63,082 nt of DNA from Corynebacterium sp. UBA2622. GTDB lineage: Bacteria > Actinomycetota > Actinomycetes > Mycobacteriales > Mycobacteriaceae. The stretch is from positions 37,794 through 100,875 of the forward strand of contig NZ_DDJO01000021.1 in assembly GCF_002339505.1 (NCBI RefSeq). Direction: 5' to 3'. Numbering within the stretch: the first letter of the stretch is position 1; the number at the start of each line of letters is the position of its first letter. Under the pieces are notes generated by a model that saw nothing but the letters and a program-made list of their open reading frames with translations, had not been told where the DNA came from and did no database searches. Below, piece after piece: positions 34,783 through 42,734 of this stretch. The translations under genes were made by a program, and so were the position numbers.

Positions 34783-37283
34783 GGCGCTACTTTCTGGCCC
34801 GCCGCCGCCGGCACCGTCACGTTCATGGTCAGCCCCCCGCCGGGGGTTTCGGCCGGTTCCACCCTACCGCCCATGGCCTCCGCCAGGCCCCGGGCGACAG
34901 CGAGCCCCAGGCCCACGCCGTCGCTTGTCGACGTATCCCCCTTGCGCTGGAACGGCAGGAATATCGCCTCACGGTCCGCGCGCTCGACACCGGGGCCGGT
35001 GTCGATGACCCGGATGCGGACACCGGTTGCGGCGCGCTCGGCCGTCAGCCTCACCCGCCCGGTGGCCTGGTACCGCAGGGCGTTCTCCAGCAGGTTCGTC
35101 ACCACCCTCTCCAGCAGACCCGGGTCCACGTAGGCCACGACGGGCTCGGGCGGGGCAGCGCACTCGACGCGCTCCGGCTGGGTGACCTGGGAGGCGTACT
35201 CGGGCAGGAGCTCGCGCAGGTCGTAGAGGTCCGGCTTGGCCACCAGCGCCCCGACCTGGAGCCGCGACATGCCGAGGAGGTTTGTGATCAACCTGTCCAG
35301 CTTGTCCGCGCTGATCTCGATGGACTCCATGAGCTCCCCGCGCTCCTCCTCGGTGAACGGCACGGTCGTGCTGCGCAGGCTCTCAATGGCCACCTTGATC
35401 CCGGCCAGCGGGGTGCGCAGGTCGTGGGAGACGGCGGAGAGAAGGGCCGTGCGCGCCCGGTTGTCCTGGGCGAGCACCTCCGCGGCGGAGGCGGACTTCT
35501 CCAGGTCCTCCTTCTGCAGGATGGCCCGGGCGTACACCACACAGGCGCTGATCAGGCGGCGCTTCTCCGCCGAAATGTCACCGGGCTGGAGGATGAGGTC
35601 GTGGGTGTCGTCGATGGTGTCGCGCTCGCTGCCCGAGACACCGGAGGGGTCGAACCCGTCGGTGGCCTTGACCACGTCAAAGGCACCGCGCTTCGTGCGG
35701 CGGAAGATTACGGCGGCGCCCGACAACCCGCACATCTCCACAATCTGCTCCAGGAGCAGGCCCAGCTGGTCGGTCGAGCCGAGCAGGACGTTCGTCATGT
35801 CGGCCATGGCGGTCGCCTCCGTCTGCGCCACCATCGCCTCGTGGAGGCGCAGCGCGTACCTGTTCACCAGAGAGGACACGAGGATGGCCACCGCCACCGA
35901 CACCATGAGCGCGAGGGCGTTGGCGGGGTGCTGGATGGTCAGCGTCCCAAACGGCGGGGTGAAAAACCAGTCGGCCAACATCGAGCCGAGCACCGTCGCG
36001 AGGATCGCCGGCCACACGCCTCCAACCAGGGCAACCACGACCGCCATGAGGAGGAACACGGGCGTGACCAGCGCGAGGTTCAGGTGGTGGCGGAAAACCA
36101 TGAACGCGGCGGTGGTGAGCACCGGCAGCGCCAACGCGAGCGCAAGGCCCTCCCTGATCCGCCGACCCGGCAGCGCGCTCCGGCGGCGGCCGCGCACCCG
36201 CGACCCGCCCCCGGCGTAGGCGACCACGTGGGTGTCGATCTCCCGGGAGGAGTCGATGATCGCCTCGCTGAACCCGCGTGAAAGCAGCCGCTGCCACAGG
36301 GGCCGCCGGCTGGTGCCGATGATGATCTGGCTGGCGTTCGACCCGCGGGCGAAGTCGAGCACGGCCTGCGCCGGGTCCTCCCCCGTCACGGTGTGGAAGG
36401 TGCCGCCGAGCTCCTCGGTCAGGCGGCGGAGCTTGGCGATGTCCGGCAGCGTCGCGCCCGAGAGACCGTCGGAGCGGGCGGCGAAGACGGCGAGGAGCTC
36501 CCCGCCCACGCCGCGCGAGGCGATGCGCGCGCCGCGGCGCAGTAGCATCTCCCCCTCCGGCCCGCCCGAGAGCGCCACGACGACGCGCTCGCGCGTGGCC
36601 CACGCTTTGTCGATGCTGTTGTCGGCCCTGTAGCGGGCGAGCGCCTCGTCGACCCGGTCCGCGAGCCAGAGCAGGGCCAGCTCGCGCAGGGCGGAGAGGT
36701 TGCCCTCCCGGAAGTAGTTCGACAGGGCGGAGTCGATCTTCTCGGGGGCGTAGATGTCGCCGTACGACATGCGCATCCGCAGGGCCTCCGGTGAGAGGTC
36801 CACCAGGTCGATCTGGTCGGCCGCGCGCAGTGCGGCGTCCGGGATGGTCTCGTTCTGCACCACGCCGGTGATCGTCTCCACCACGTCGTTGAGCGACTCG
36901 AGGTGCTGGACGTTGACGGTGGAGATGACGTCTATCCCGGCGTCGAGAAGCTCGTCGATGTCCTGCCACCGCTTCTCGTTGCGCATGCCCGGGGGGTTGG
37001 TGTGGGCCATTTCGTCGACGAGCGCGACATCGGGGCGGCGCGCGAGAATCGCGTCGAGGTCCATCTCGGCGATGGTCGCGCCCTTGTAGTGGACCTCCCG
37101 GCGGGGGACGACTTCGAGGCCCTCGACCTGCTTCAGCGTGAACGGCCGGTTGTGGGTCTCGACGAGGCCGATCACCACGTCCTCCCCCGTCGCCAGGAGC
37201 CGGTGGCCCTCCGTGAGCATTGCGACCGTTTTGCCGACGCCGGGGGCGCCACCGAGAAAGACGCGAAGTCGTCCACGTGCCAT
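34779..37283 (-). CDS. kdpD: KdpD sensor histidine kinase
   Basis: This 834-residue potassium/turgor sensor has a KdpD N-terminal domain with Walker A GGAPGVGKTV at about residue 11. A universal-stress-like domain follows (VVALSGGPEGEMLLRRGARIA), then four membrane helices around residues 370-470. A GAF-like region precedes the histidine box SHDLRTPLAG and the HATPase motifs (LLENALRYQATGRV, DTGPGV, GVGLGLAVARGLAEAMGG). It starts 6 bases after kdpC. All domains of full-length KdpD are present. Confidence 0.95.
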   Translation of the reverse strand: MARGRLRVFLGGAPGVGKTVAMLTEGHRLLATGEDVVIGLVETHNRPFTLKQVEGLEVVPRREVHYKGATIAEMDLDAILARRPDVALVDEMAHTNPPGMRNEKRWQDIDELLDAGIDVISTVNVQHLESLNDVVETITGVVQNETIPDAALRAADQIDLVDLSPEALRMRMSYGDIYAPEKIDSALSNYFREGNLSALRELALLWLADRVDEALARYRADNSIDKAWATRERVVVALSGGPEGEMLLRRGARIASRGVGGELLAVFAARSDGLSGATLPDIAKLRRLTEELGGTFHTVTGEDPAQAVLDFARGSNASQIIIGTSRRPLWQRLLSRGFSEAIIDSSREIDTHVVAYAGGGSRVRGRRRSALPGRRIREGLALALALPVLTTAAFMVFRHHLNLALVTPVFLLMAVVVALVGGVWPAILATVLGSMLADWFFTPPFGTLTIQHPANALALMVSVAVAILVSSLVNRYALRLHEAMVAQTEATAMADMTNVLLGSTDQLGLLLEQIVEMCGLSGAAVIFRRTKRGAFDVVKATDGFDPSGVSGSERDTIDDTHDLILQPGDISAEKRRLISACVVYARAILQKEDLEKSASAAEVLAQDNRARTALLSAVSHDLRTPLAGIKVAIESLRSTTVPFTEEERGELMESIEISADKLDRLITNLLGMSRLQVGALVAKPDLYDLRELLPEYASQVTQPERVECAAPPEPVVAYVDPGLLERVVTNLLENALRYQATGRVRLTAERAATGVRIRVIDTGPGVERADREAIFLPFQRKGDTSTSDGVGLGLAVARGLAEAMGGRVEPAETPGGGLTMNVTVPAAAGQKVAP

Positions 37284-37289
37284 GAGTTC

Positions 37290-37862
37290 TTAGCTTTCGT
37301 ACGCCAGGGAGTAGTTCAGTTCGTTGACGTTCACCGTATCCGTTCCGAAGAACCCGAGGAGGGCCTTTGAGGTGTGGTCGTCGATGAGCTCGTTGACCCG
37401 CTCCTCCGTAATGCCGCGGGCGGCGGCGACGCGGGGGGCCTGCCAGCGGGCGTACTCGGGCGAGATCTGCGGGTCGAGGCCGCTGGAGGAGGCGGTCAGC
37501 GCCTCCGGAGGGACATCGCCCGCACCGGGGTTGGCGGCCTCGAGTTCGGCCCGGCGCTCGTCCATCTTCTGCTTCAGTTCGTCGGAGACCGGGGAGAGGT
37601 TGCTGCCACCGGAGGCGTCCCCGGCCCAGTAGCCCTCGGAGGGGCGGGGCTGGAACCATTCGGGGCCCCCGGCGGGCTGGGCGAGGAGCTTGGAGCCGAC
37701 GGGCTCGTCGCCGTTTTTCAGCATGGAGCCGTTCGCCCGGGCGGGCATGAGCAGCCCCGCGCCCACCATGAGCAGCGGGTAGGCGACACCGAGGATGACG
37801 GTGAGGACGATGAGGGCGCGGATTGCGGCGCCGGATTGGCGGAGAATATTCATGGAAGTCAC
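37290..37862 (-). CDS. kdpC: potassium-transporting ATPase KdpC subunit
   Basis: This 190-residue subunit has one N-terminal membrane helix (ALIVLTVILGVAYPLLMVGAGLLM) and a periplasm-side domain containing the family motif WFQPRPSEGYWAGDASGGSNLSP. It includes LDPQISPEYARWQAPRVA. It stabilises the KdpFABC complex and raises ATP affinity. Its ATG overlaps the kdpB stop. Confidence 0.95.
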   Translation of the reverse strand: MTSMNILRQSGAAIRALIVLTVILGVAYPLLMVGAGLLMPARANGSMLKNGDEPVGSKLLAQPAGGPEWFQPRPSEGYWAGDASGGSNLSPVSDELKQKMDERRAELEAANPGAGDVPPEALTASSSGLDPQISPEYARWQAPRVAAARGITEERVNELIDDHTSKALLGFFGTDTVNVNELNYSLAYES

Positions 37863-39952
37863 ATCCCGGGGAGGAACTGAATGATGAGGTCGATCGCCTT
37901 GATGCCGATGAAGGGGGCGATGATGCCGCCCAGGCCGTAGACGAGGAGGTTGCGGTTGAGCAGCGCGCCGGCGGACATCGCCCGGTACTTCACGCCCTTC
38001 AGCGAGAGCGGGATGAGCGCCACGATGACCAGGGCGTTGAAGATCACCGCGCTGAGCATGGCCGATTCCGGCGAGTGGAGGCGCATGATGTTCAGCGCCT
38101 GCAGGCCCGGGAAGATCGGGATGAACATGGCGGGGATGATGGCGAAGTACTTCGCCAGGTCGTTGGCGATGGAGAACGTGGTCAACGCGCCGCGGGTGAT
38201 GAGGAGCTGCTTGCCGATGCCCACGATGTCGATGAGCTTGGTCGGGTCGGAGTCGAGGTCGACCATGTTGCCCGCCTCCTTCGCCGCCGAGGTACCGGTG
38301 TTCATGGCCACGCCCACGTCGGCCTGTGCGAGGGCGGGCGCGTCGTTGGTGCCGTCGCCGGTCATGGCGACGAGGTGGCCGCCCGCCTGCTCCGACTTGA
38401 TCAGGCGCATCTTGTCCTCGGGGGTGGCCTCGGCGAGGAAGTCATCCACGCCCGCCTCCTTCGCGATGGCCGCCGCGGTCACGGCGTTGTCGCCGGTGAT
38501 CATGACGGTCTTGATGCCCATCTCGCGTAGCTGGGTGAAGCGCTCCGTCAGGCCCGGCTTGACGACGTCCTTGAGGTGCAGCACACCGAGCACGCGCGGC
38601 GTCTCACCGGGGTTGCGCTTGGCCACGACCAGCGGGGTGCCACCGGACGCCGAGATCGTCTCGACGATTCCGTCGACGTCATCCGCGACCCGGCCGCCCT
38701 CGGCCGAGACCCAGGCCTTCACCGCCGAGCTCGCACCCTTGCGCACCTGGGTGCCGTCCGGGAAGTCCACGCCCGACATGCGGGTGTTGGCGCTGAAGGG
38801 CACGAAGGTAGCGCCCTCGCGGGCCAGGGAGGCGGCGTCGGTGCCCGCCGGGTGGCCGTTGTCGTCCAGGGCGTCGACGTACTCGACGATGGAGCGGCCC
38901 TCCGGGGTTTCGTCGGAAAGCGAGCTCAGCCATGCTGCGTCGATCATTTCGGACTTCTCCGCGCTCGAGACGGCGATGAGGTCGGAGGCGCGGCGGTTGC
39001 CGAAGGTGATGGTTCCCGTCTTGTCGAGCAGCAGCGTGGAGACGTCGCCGGCGGCCTCGACGGCGCGGCCGGACATGGCGAGCACGTTGTGCTGCACCAG
39101 GCGGTCCATGCCCGCGATGCCGATGGCGCTGAGCAGGGCCCCGATGGTGGTCGGGATGAGGCAGACCAGCAGCGCAACGAGCGCGATGAGGGAGAGCTTG
39201 TGCCCGGAGTAGATCGCCATGGGCTGGATGGCCATGACGGCGAGGACGAAGAGGATGGTCAGGGTGATCAGGAGGATGTTGAGGGCGATCTCGTTCGGGG
39301 TTTTCTTGCGCTCGGCGCCCTCGACGAGGGAGATCATCCTGTCGATGAACGTCTCGCCCGGTTTCGAGGTGATCCTCACGACGATGCGGTCGGAAAGGAC
39401 CGTGGTGCCGCCGGTGACGGCGCTGCGGTCGCCGCCGGACTCGCGGATCACGGGGGCGGACTCACCGGTGATGGCGGACTCGTCGACGGTGGCCACACCC
39501 TCGACGACGTCACCGTCGCCGGGGATCTGCTCCCCCGCCTCGACGACGACGAGGTCGCCGATGGTCAGCTCGGAGCCCGCCACCTCGGTCTCGGTGCCGT
39601 CCGCGTGGAGCAGGCGGGCCTTGGCATCCGTCCGGGTCTGGCGCAGGGCGGAGGCCTGGGCCTTGCCGCGGCCCTCGGCGACGGCCTCGGCCAGGTTGGC
39701 GAAGAGGATGGTCGCCCAGAGCCACACCGTGACGCTGATGGAGAACAGCGACGGATCCAGGATCGCGAGGATCGTGGTGAGCACCGCGCCGAGCCAAACG
39801 ACGAAGATGACCGGCTGGCGCACGAGGTTGACCGGGTTGAGCTTCTTCAGCGCGTCAACGAAGTTGGCGCTGAGCTGGGACCCCAGGGAGCTGTTCTTCG
39901 CGGCGTGCTGCTCCGGCTGGTGTGTCTGGGGTGCCGTGGTGGCGGTTGTCAT
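37859..39952 (-). CDS. kdpB: potassium-transporting ATPase KdpB subunit
   Basis: This 697-residue P-type ATPase drives KdpA-mediated potassium uptake. The phosphorylated aspartate is D310 in LLLDKTGTITFGNR. The actuator motif TGES is at 162-165 (its serine is the inhibitory phosphorylation site in E. coli KdpB). MITGDNAVTAAAIAKEAGVDDFLAEATPEDKM and MTGDGTNDAPALAQADVGVAM complete the hinge. The start overlaps the kdpA stop. Confidence 0.97.
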   Translation of the reverse strand: MTTATTAPQTHQPEQHAAKNSSLGSQLSANFVDALKKLNPVNLVRQPVIFVVWLGAVLTTILAILDPSLFSISVTVWLWATILFANLAEAVAEGRGKAQASALRQTRTDAKARLLHADGTETEVAGSELTIGDLVVVEAGEQIPGDGDVVEGVATVDESAITGESAPVIRESGGDRSAVTGGTTVLSDRIVVRITSKPGETFIDRMISLVEGAERKKTPNEIALNILLITLTILFVLAVMAIQPMAIYSGHKLSLIALVALLVCLIPTTIGALLSAIGIAGMDRLVQHNVLAMSGRAVEAAGDVSTLLLDKTGTITFGNRRASDLIAVSSAEKSEMIDAAWLSSLSDETPEGRSIVEYVDALDDNGHPAGTDAASLAREGATFVPFSANTRMSGVDFPDGTQVRKGASSAVKAWVSAEGGRVADDVDGIVETISASGGTPLVVAKRNPGETPRVLGVLHLKDVVKPGLTERFTQLREMGIKTVMITGDNAVTAAAIAKEAGVDDFLAEATPEDKMRLIKSEQAGGHLVAMTGDGTNDAPALAQADVGVAMNTGTSAAKEAGNMVDLDSDPTKLIDIVGIGKQLLITRGALTTFSIANDLAKYFAIIPAMFIPIFPGLQALNIMRLHSPESAMLSAVIFNALVIVALIPLSLKGVKYRAMSAGALLNRNLLVYGLGGIIAPFIGIKAIDLIIQFLPGM

Positions 39953-41586
39953 GAGAGTGCCTCCGCGATTGGGCCGAGCGCGAGCGACGGCAGGAAGGTG
40001 AGTCCGGCGATGATGAGGATCACGCCGATGAGCAGGACGGTGAAGGTGGTGTTGTGGGTCGGCATGGAACCGGTGGTGTCCGTGCGGCCGCGCTGCGCGG
40101 CAAGAGCGCCGGCGAGGGCGACCATGAGCACGATCGGGATGAAGCGGCCGAGGAACATCGCAAGGGCGATGGTGAGGTTGAGGTACGGCGTGCCCGCGGA
40201 CAGGCCCGCGAAGGCGGAGCCGTTGTTGTTCGAGCCCGACGTGTACGCGTACAGGACCTCGCTCAGGCCGTGGGAACCGCTGTTTGCCATGGAGTCGCGC
40301 ACACCCGGAAGAAGCACGGCGGTCCCGGTGAGCAGCAGGACCAGCGCAGGCATGACGATGGCGGCCAGGGCGGCCAGGGTGATCTCGCGGCGGCCGATGG
40401 TCTTACCCAGCAACTCGGGGGTGCGCCCGATCATCAGGCCCGCGATGAAGACACTGAGCACCACGAAGGTGAGCATGTTGTACATGCCGGTGCCCACGCC
40501 GCCCGGTGAGACCTCGCCGAGCATCATGTTGAACATCACGAGCCCACCGCCGAGGGGGCTGTACGAATCGTGCATCGAGTTGACGGCTCCCGTCGACGTC
40601 CCGGTGGTCGTGGTGGCGAAAATGGCCGACCAGAGCACACCGAAGCGGGTCTCCTTGCCCTCCATCGCGGTGGCCGACGCAGAGCTTTCCGCCCAGACGA
40701 GCAGGGCGGCAGAGGTGGCCCAGAGCACGAGCATCGCGGCAGTCAGGGCCCAGCCCTGGCGGCGGTCCCTGACGAAGAGCCCGTAGGTGACGGGCAGGGC
40801 GAAGGGGATGAGGAGGACGAGGAAGATCTCGATGAGATTGGTGAAGGCGTTCGGGTTCTCGAAGGGGTGCGCGGAGTTGGCGTTGAAGATGCCGCCGCCG
40901 TTGGTGCCGAGCATCTTGATCGCCTCCTCGGACGCCACCGGGCCACCGAGGATGGTCTGGGACTGGCCCGTGATGGTGGTGACCACCTGTGGGTCGGCCA
41001 GGTTCTGGATCACGCCGCCAAGCATGAGCACCAAGGCGCCGACGATGGAGATCGGCAGGAGCACGCGCAGGGAGGCGCGCACCAGGTCGACCCAGAAGTT
41101 TCCGATGGTCGACGCTCCCCTGCGCGCCAGGCCGCGGAACAGGGCGATGGCGACGGCGATGCCGGTGGCGGCGGAGACGAAGTTCTGCACCGTCAGGCCC
41201 GCCATTCCCACCACGTATCCCGCCCCGGTCTCACCGGAGTAGCTCTGCCAGTTGGTGTTGGTGGTGAAGGACACGGCGGTGTTCAGCGCCGTGTGCCAGT
41301 CCTGGGACCGGTCGAAGTTCCACGGGAGGAAGCCCTGCCCGAGGATCAGGAGCCACAGGAAAAGCACGGAGAACACACCGAAGGCCACCGCCGCGATGGC
41401 GTAGGAGGTCCAGCGCATCTCGTTGTCCGGGTTGACGCCGATCGCCTTGTAGATGGCCCGCTCGGCGCGGTTGTGCCTCTCATCGGTGAAGCACTTGTAC
41501 ATGTACGTGCCCAGCGGCACGCGGGCCACTGCGAGCAGGATGATGACCAGCAGCAGGGCGAGGACGGTCTGGATTAGAAGTGGCAT
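39949..41586 (-). CDS. kdpA: potassium-transporting ATPase KdpA subunit
   Basis: This 545-residue channel-like subunit of the superfamily of potassium transporters has about ten hydrophobic segments and four pore loops with glycine-rich filters, for example SFTTNTNWQSYSGE and LGTNGGGIFNANSAHPFENP. It takes up potassium at micromolar concentrations with KdpB. It starts 7 bases downstream of kdpF. The N-terminal PLGTYMYKCFTDERH segment is typical. Confidence 0.96.
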   Translation of the reverse strand: MPLLIQTVLALLLVIILLAVARVPLGTYMYKCFTDERHNRAERAIYKAIGVNPDNEMRWTSYAIAAVAFGVFSVLFLWLLILGQGFLPWNFDRSQDWHTALNTAVSFTTNTNWQSYSGETGAGYVVGMAGLTVQNFVSAATGIAVAIALFRGLARRGASTIGNFWVDLVRASLRVLLPISIVGALVLMLGGVIQNLADPQVVTTITGQSQTILGGPVASEEAIKMLGTNGGGIFNANSAHPFENPNAFTNLIEIFLVLLIPFALPVTYGLFVRDRRQGWALTAAMLVLWATSAALLVWAESSASATAMEGKETRFGVLWSAIFATTTTGTSTGAVNSMHDSYSPLGGGLVMFNMMLGEVSPGGVGTGMYNMLTFVVLSVFIAGLMIGRTPELLGKTIGRREITLAALAAIVMPALVLLLTGTAVLLPGVRDSMANSGSHGLSEVLYAYTSGSNNNGSAFAGLSAGTPYLNLTIALAMFLGRFIPIVLMVALAGALAAQRGRTDTTGSMPTHNTTFTVLLIGVILIIAGLTFLPSLALGPIAEALS

Positions 41587-41593
41587 GGCATCC

Positions 41594-41686
41594 TCAGAAC
41601 TTCTCGGGGTTCAACAGCGCGTACACCAGGTACACGAGGACACCGACACTGAGAATGGCTCCGACAATATCTTGAGTCATGCCCAT
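41594..41686 (-). CDS. kdpF: KdpF small membrane subunit
   Basis: This 30-residue single-helix peptide (MGMTQDIVGAILSVGVLVYL, then VYALLNPEKF) stabilises the KdpFABC complex. Both ATGs (41686 and 41680) are plausible. The first is preferred because GGGGTGG lies seven bases upstream of it. The C-terminal LLNPEKF is the conserved KdpF ending. It is the first gene of the kdp operon. Confidence 0.9.
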   Translation of the reverse strand: MGMTQDIVGAILSVGVLVYLVYALLNPEKF

Positions 41687-41734
41687 TAAATAACCACCCC
41701 AATGCCGACGGCCGGCCGCGCATGACTGAAAACT

Positions 41735-41761
41735 AATTCGCCTTAACGCCTTATTAACGCC
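41735..41761 (-). promoter_or_regulatory. direct repeats upstream of kdpF, candidate KdpE site
   Basis: On the minus strand GGCGTTAA occurs twice (41754-41761, 41743-41750), starts 11 bases apart, followed by GGCGAATT (41735-41742). OmpR-type regulators such as KdpE bind direct repeats at about this spacing. It lies 49-75 bases upstream of kdpF. Confidence 0.5.
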
Positions 41762-41831
41762 GCTTGCCGACGCCCCGCTGGCTGCCCCGGAACCGGGCAC
41801 TTCCCCAGTTGGCGCGGCCGACCCGACGCAT

Positions 41832-41918
41832 ATGAGCGCCCGTAAAAGAGCGCCAGTCTGGTCACCGGGCGAACGGTCGAAAAATCCGCCAGACTGGCGC
41901 TCTTTTACGGGCGCTCAT
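41832..41918. repeat. 30-bp perfect inverted repeat, 27-base spacer
   Basis: Arms 41832-41861 and 41889-41918 are exact reverse complements. Each arm also contains GAGCGCC twice as a direct repeat separated by CGTAAAA. There is no open frame and no transposase. It lies between the divergent-facing upstream of kdpF and the 3' end of panD. Confidence 0.85.
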
Positions 41919-41931
41919 TTAGCCGTGGGGC

Positions 41932-42345
41932 CTATTCCGGGTGGCGCGGATTCACCAGGCCAGACCCGGAGGGAGCATGAGCCGGGTCCTCCCCCGCCTC
42001 CACCTGCCGGTTGTCCCCGTCCACGAAAATCACCCTCGAGCTGTAGTGCCCGAGATCCTCCTCGGTGTACTGGGCGTACCCGATGATGATGACGAGGTCG
42101 CCCGGGCTGATCTGGCGCGCGGCGGCGCCGTTGATGCCGATCACACCGGTCCCCCTGTCACCGGTGATCGCGTACGTGGTGAGGCGGTTGCCGTTGTTGA
42201 TGTCCACGATGTCGATCTGCTCGCCCTCGAGGATGTCGGCGGCCTCCATGAGGTCGGCGTCGATGGTGCAGGAGCCGACGTAGTGCAGGTCGGCCTGCGT
42301 GACGGTGGCCCGGTGGATCTTGGATTTCAGCATGGTGCGCAACAC
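41932..42345 (-). CDS. panD: aspartate 1-decarboxylase proenzyme
   Basis: This 137-residue pyruvoyl enzyme makes beta-alanine from aspartate for pantothenate synthesis. It self-cleaves at the Gly-Ser in HYVGSCTIDADL to give the pyruvoyl group on the alpha chain. MLKSKIHRATVTQADL and NGAAARQISPGDLVIIIGYA are conserved. The start is a GTG giving MLRTMLKSK, which matches the usual N-terminus (compare MIRTMLQGK in E. coli). It stands apart from panB/panC, which are not in the window. Confidence 0.95.
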   Translation of the reverse strand: MLRTMLKSKIHRATVTQADLHYVGSCTIDADLMEAADILEGEQIDIVDINNGNRLTTYAITGDRGTGVIGINGAAARQISPGDLVIIIGYAQYTEEDLGHYSSRVIFVDGDNRQVEAGEDPAHAPSGSGLVNPRHPE

Positions 42346-42402
42346 GGGTGAAACATTAGTACCGCCGCACGGATTCCCCTACTCCGCCTCCGGCGCACGA
42401 AA

Positions 42403-42431
42403 AAGCACCCGGTGGGATCCACCGGGTGCTT
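42403..42431 (-). terminator. terminator of the tRNA-Gln/tRNA-Glu unit
   Basis: AAGCACCCGGTGG (42403-42415) pairs perfectly with CCACCGGGTGCTT (42419-42431) around a three-base loop, with a T run following on the minus strand. It begins 10 bases after the tRNA-Glu 3' end. Confidence 0.88.
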
Positions 42432-42440
42432 CAATATTTG

Positions 42441-42513
42441 TACCCCGTACGGGATTTGAACCCGTGTTACCGCCGTGAGAGGGCGACGTCCTAGGCCGCT
42501 AGACGAACGGGGC
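42441..42513 (-). tRNA. tRNA-Glu (anticodon CTC), CCA not encoded
   Basis: It is nearly identical to the copy at 33949 (D arm CCTAGGAC instead of CCCAGGAC). The encoded gene ends at the discriminator A, and the next bases read CAA, so CCA must be added enzymatically. Confidence 0.93.
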
Positions 42514-42544
42514 ATGAGGACTTGCAGAATCTAAATCTCTGCAG

Positions 42545-42616
42545 CTGGCCTACCTGGACTCGAACCAAGAATGGCGGTACCAGAAACCGCTGTGTTGCCA
42601 ATTACACCATAGGCCA
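42545..42616 (-). tRNA. tRNA-Gln (anticodon CTG), CCA not encoded
   Basis: The 72-nt cloverleaf has acceptor TGGCCTA/TAGGCCA, anticodon stem GCGGT/ACCGC with loop TTCTGGT (anticodon CTG), T loop TCGAGT and discriminator G. It lies 31 bases from tRNA-Glu and just downstream of gltX on the same strand. Confidence 0.9.
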
Positions 42617-42734
42617 TTCGTTTTCCAGATCCTGCCGCTCGGGCTTTCCGGCCCTCGCTGCTCTCTCTGAACAACGTGGATTACTATAACCACCGGGCTG
42701 GCGACTAAACAAATCGCCAGCTCATCGGTGTTTT

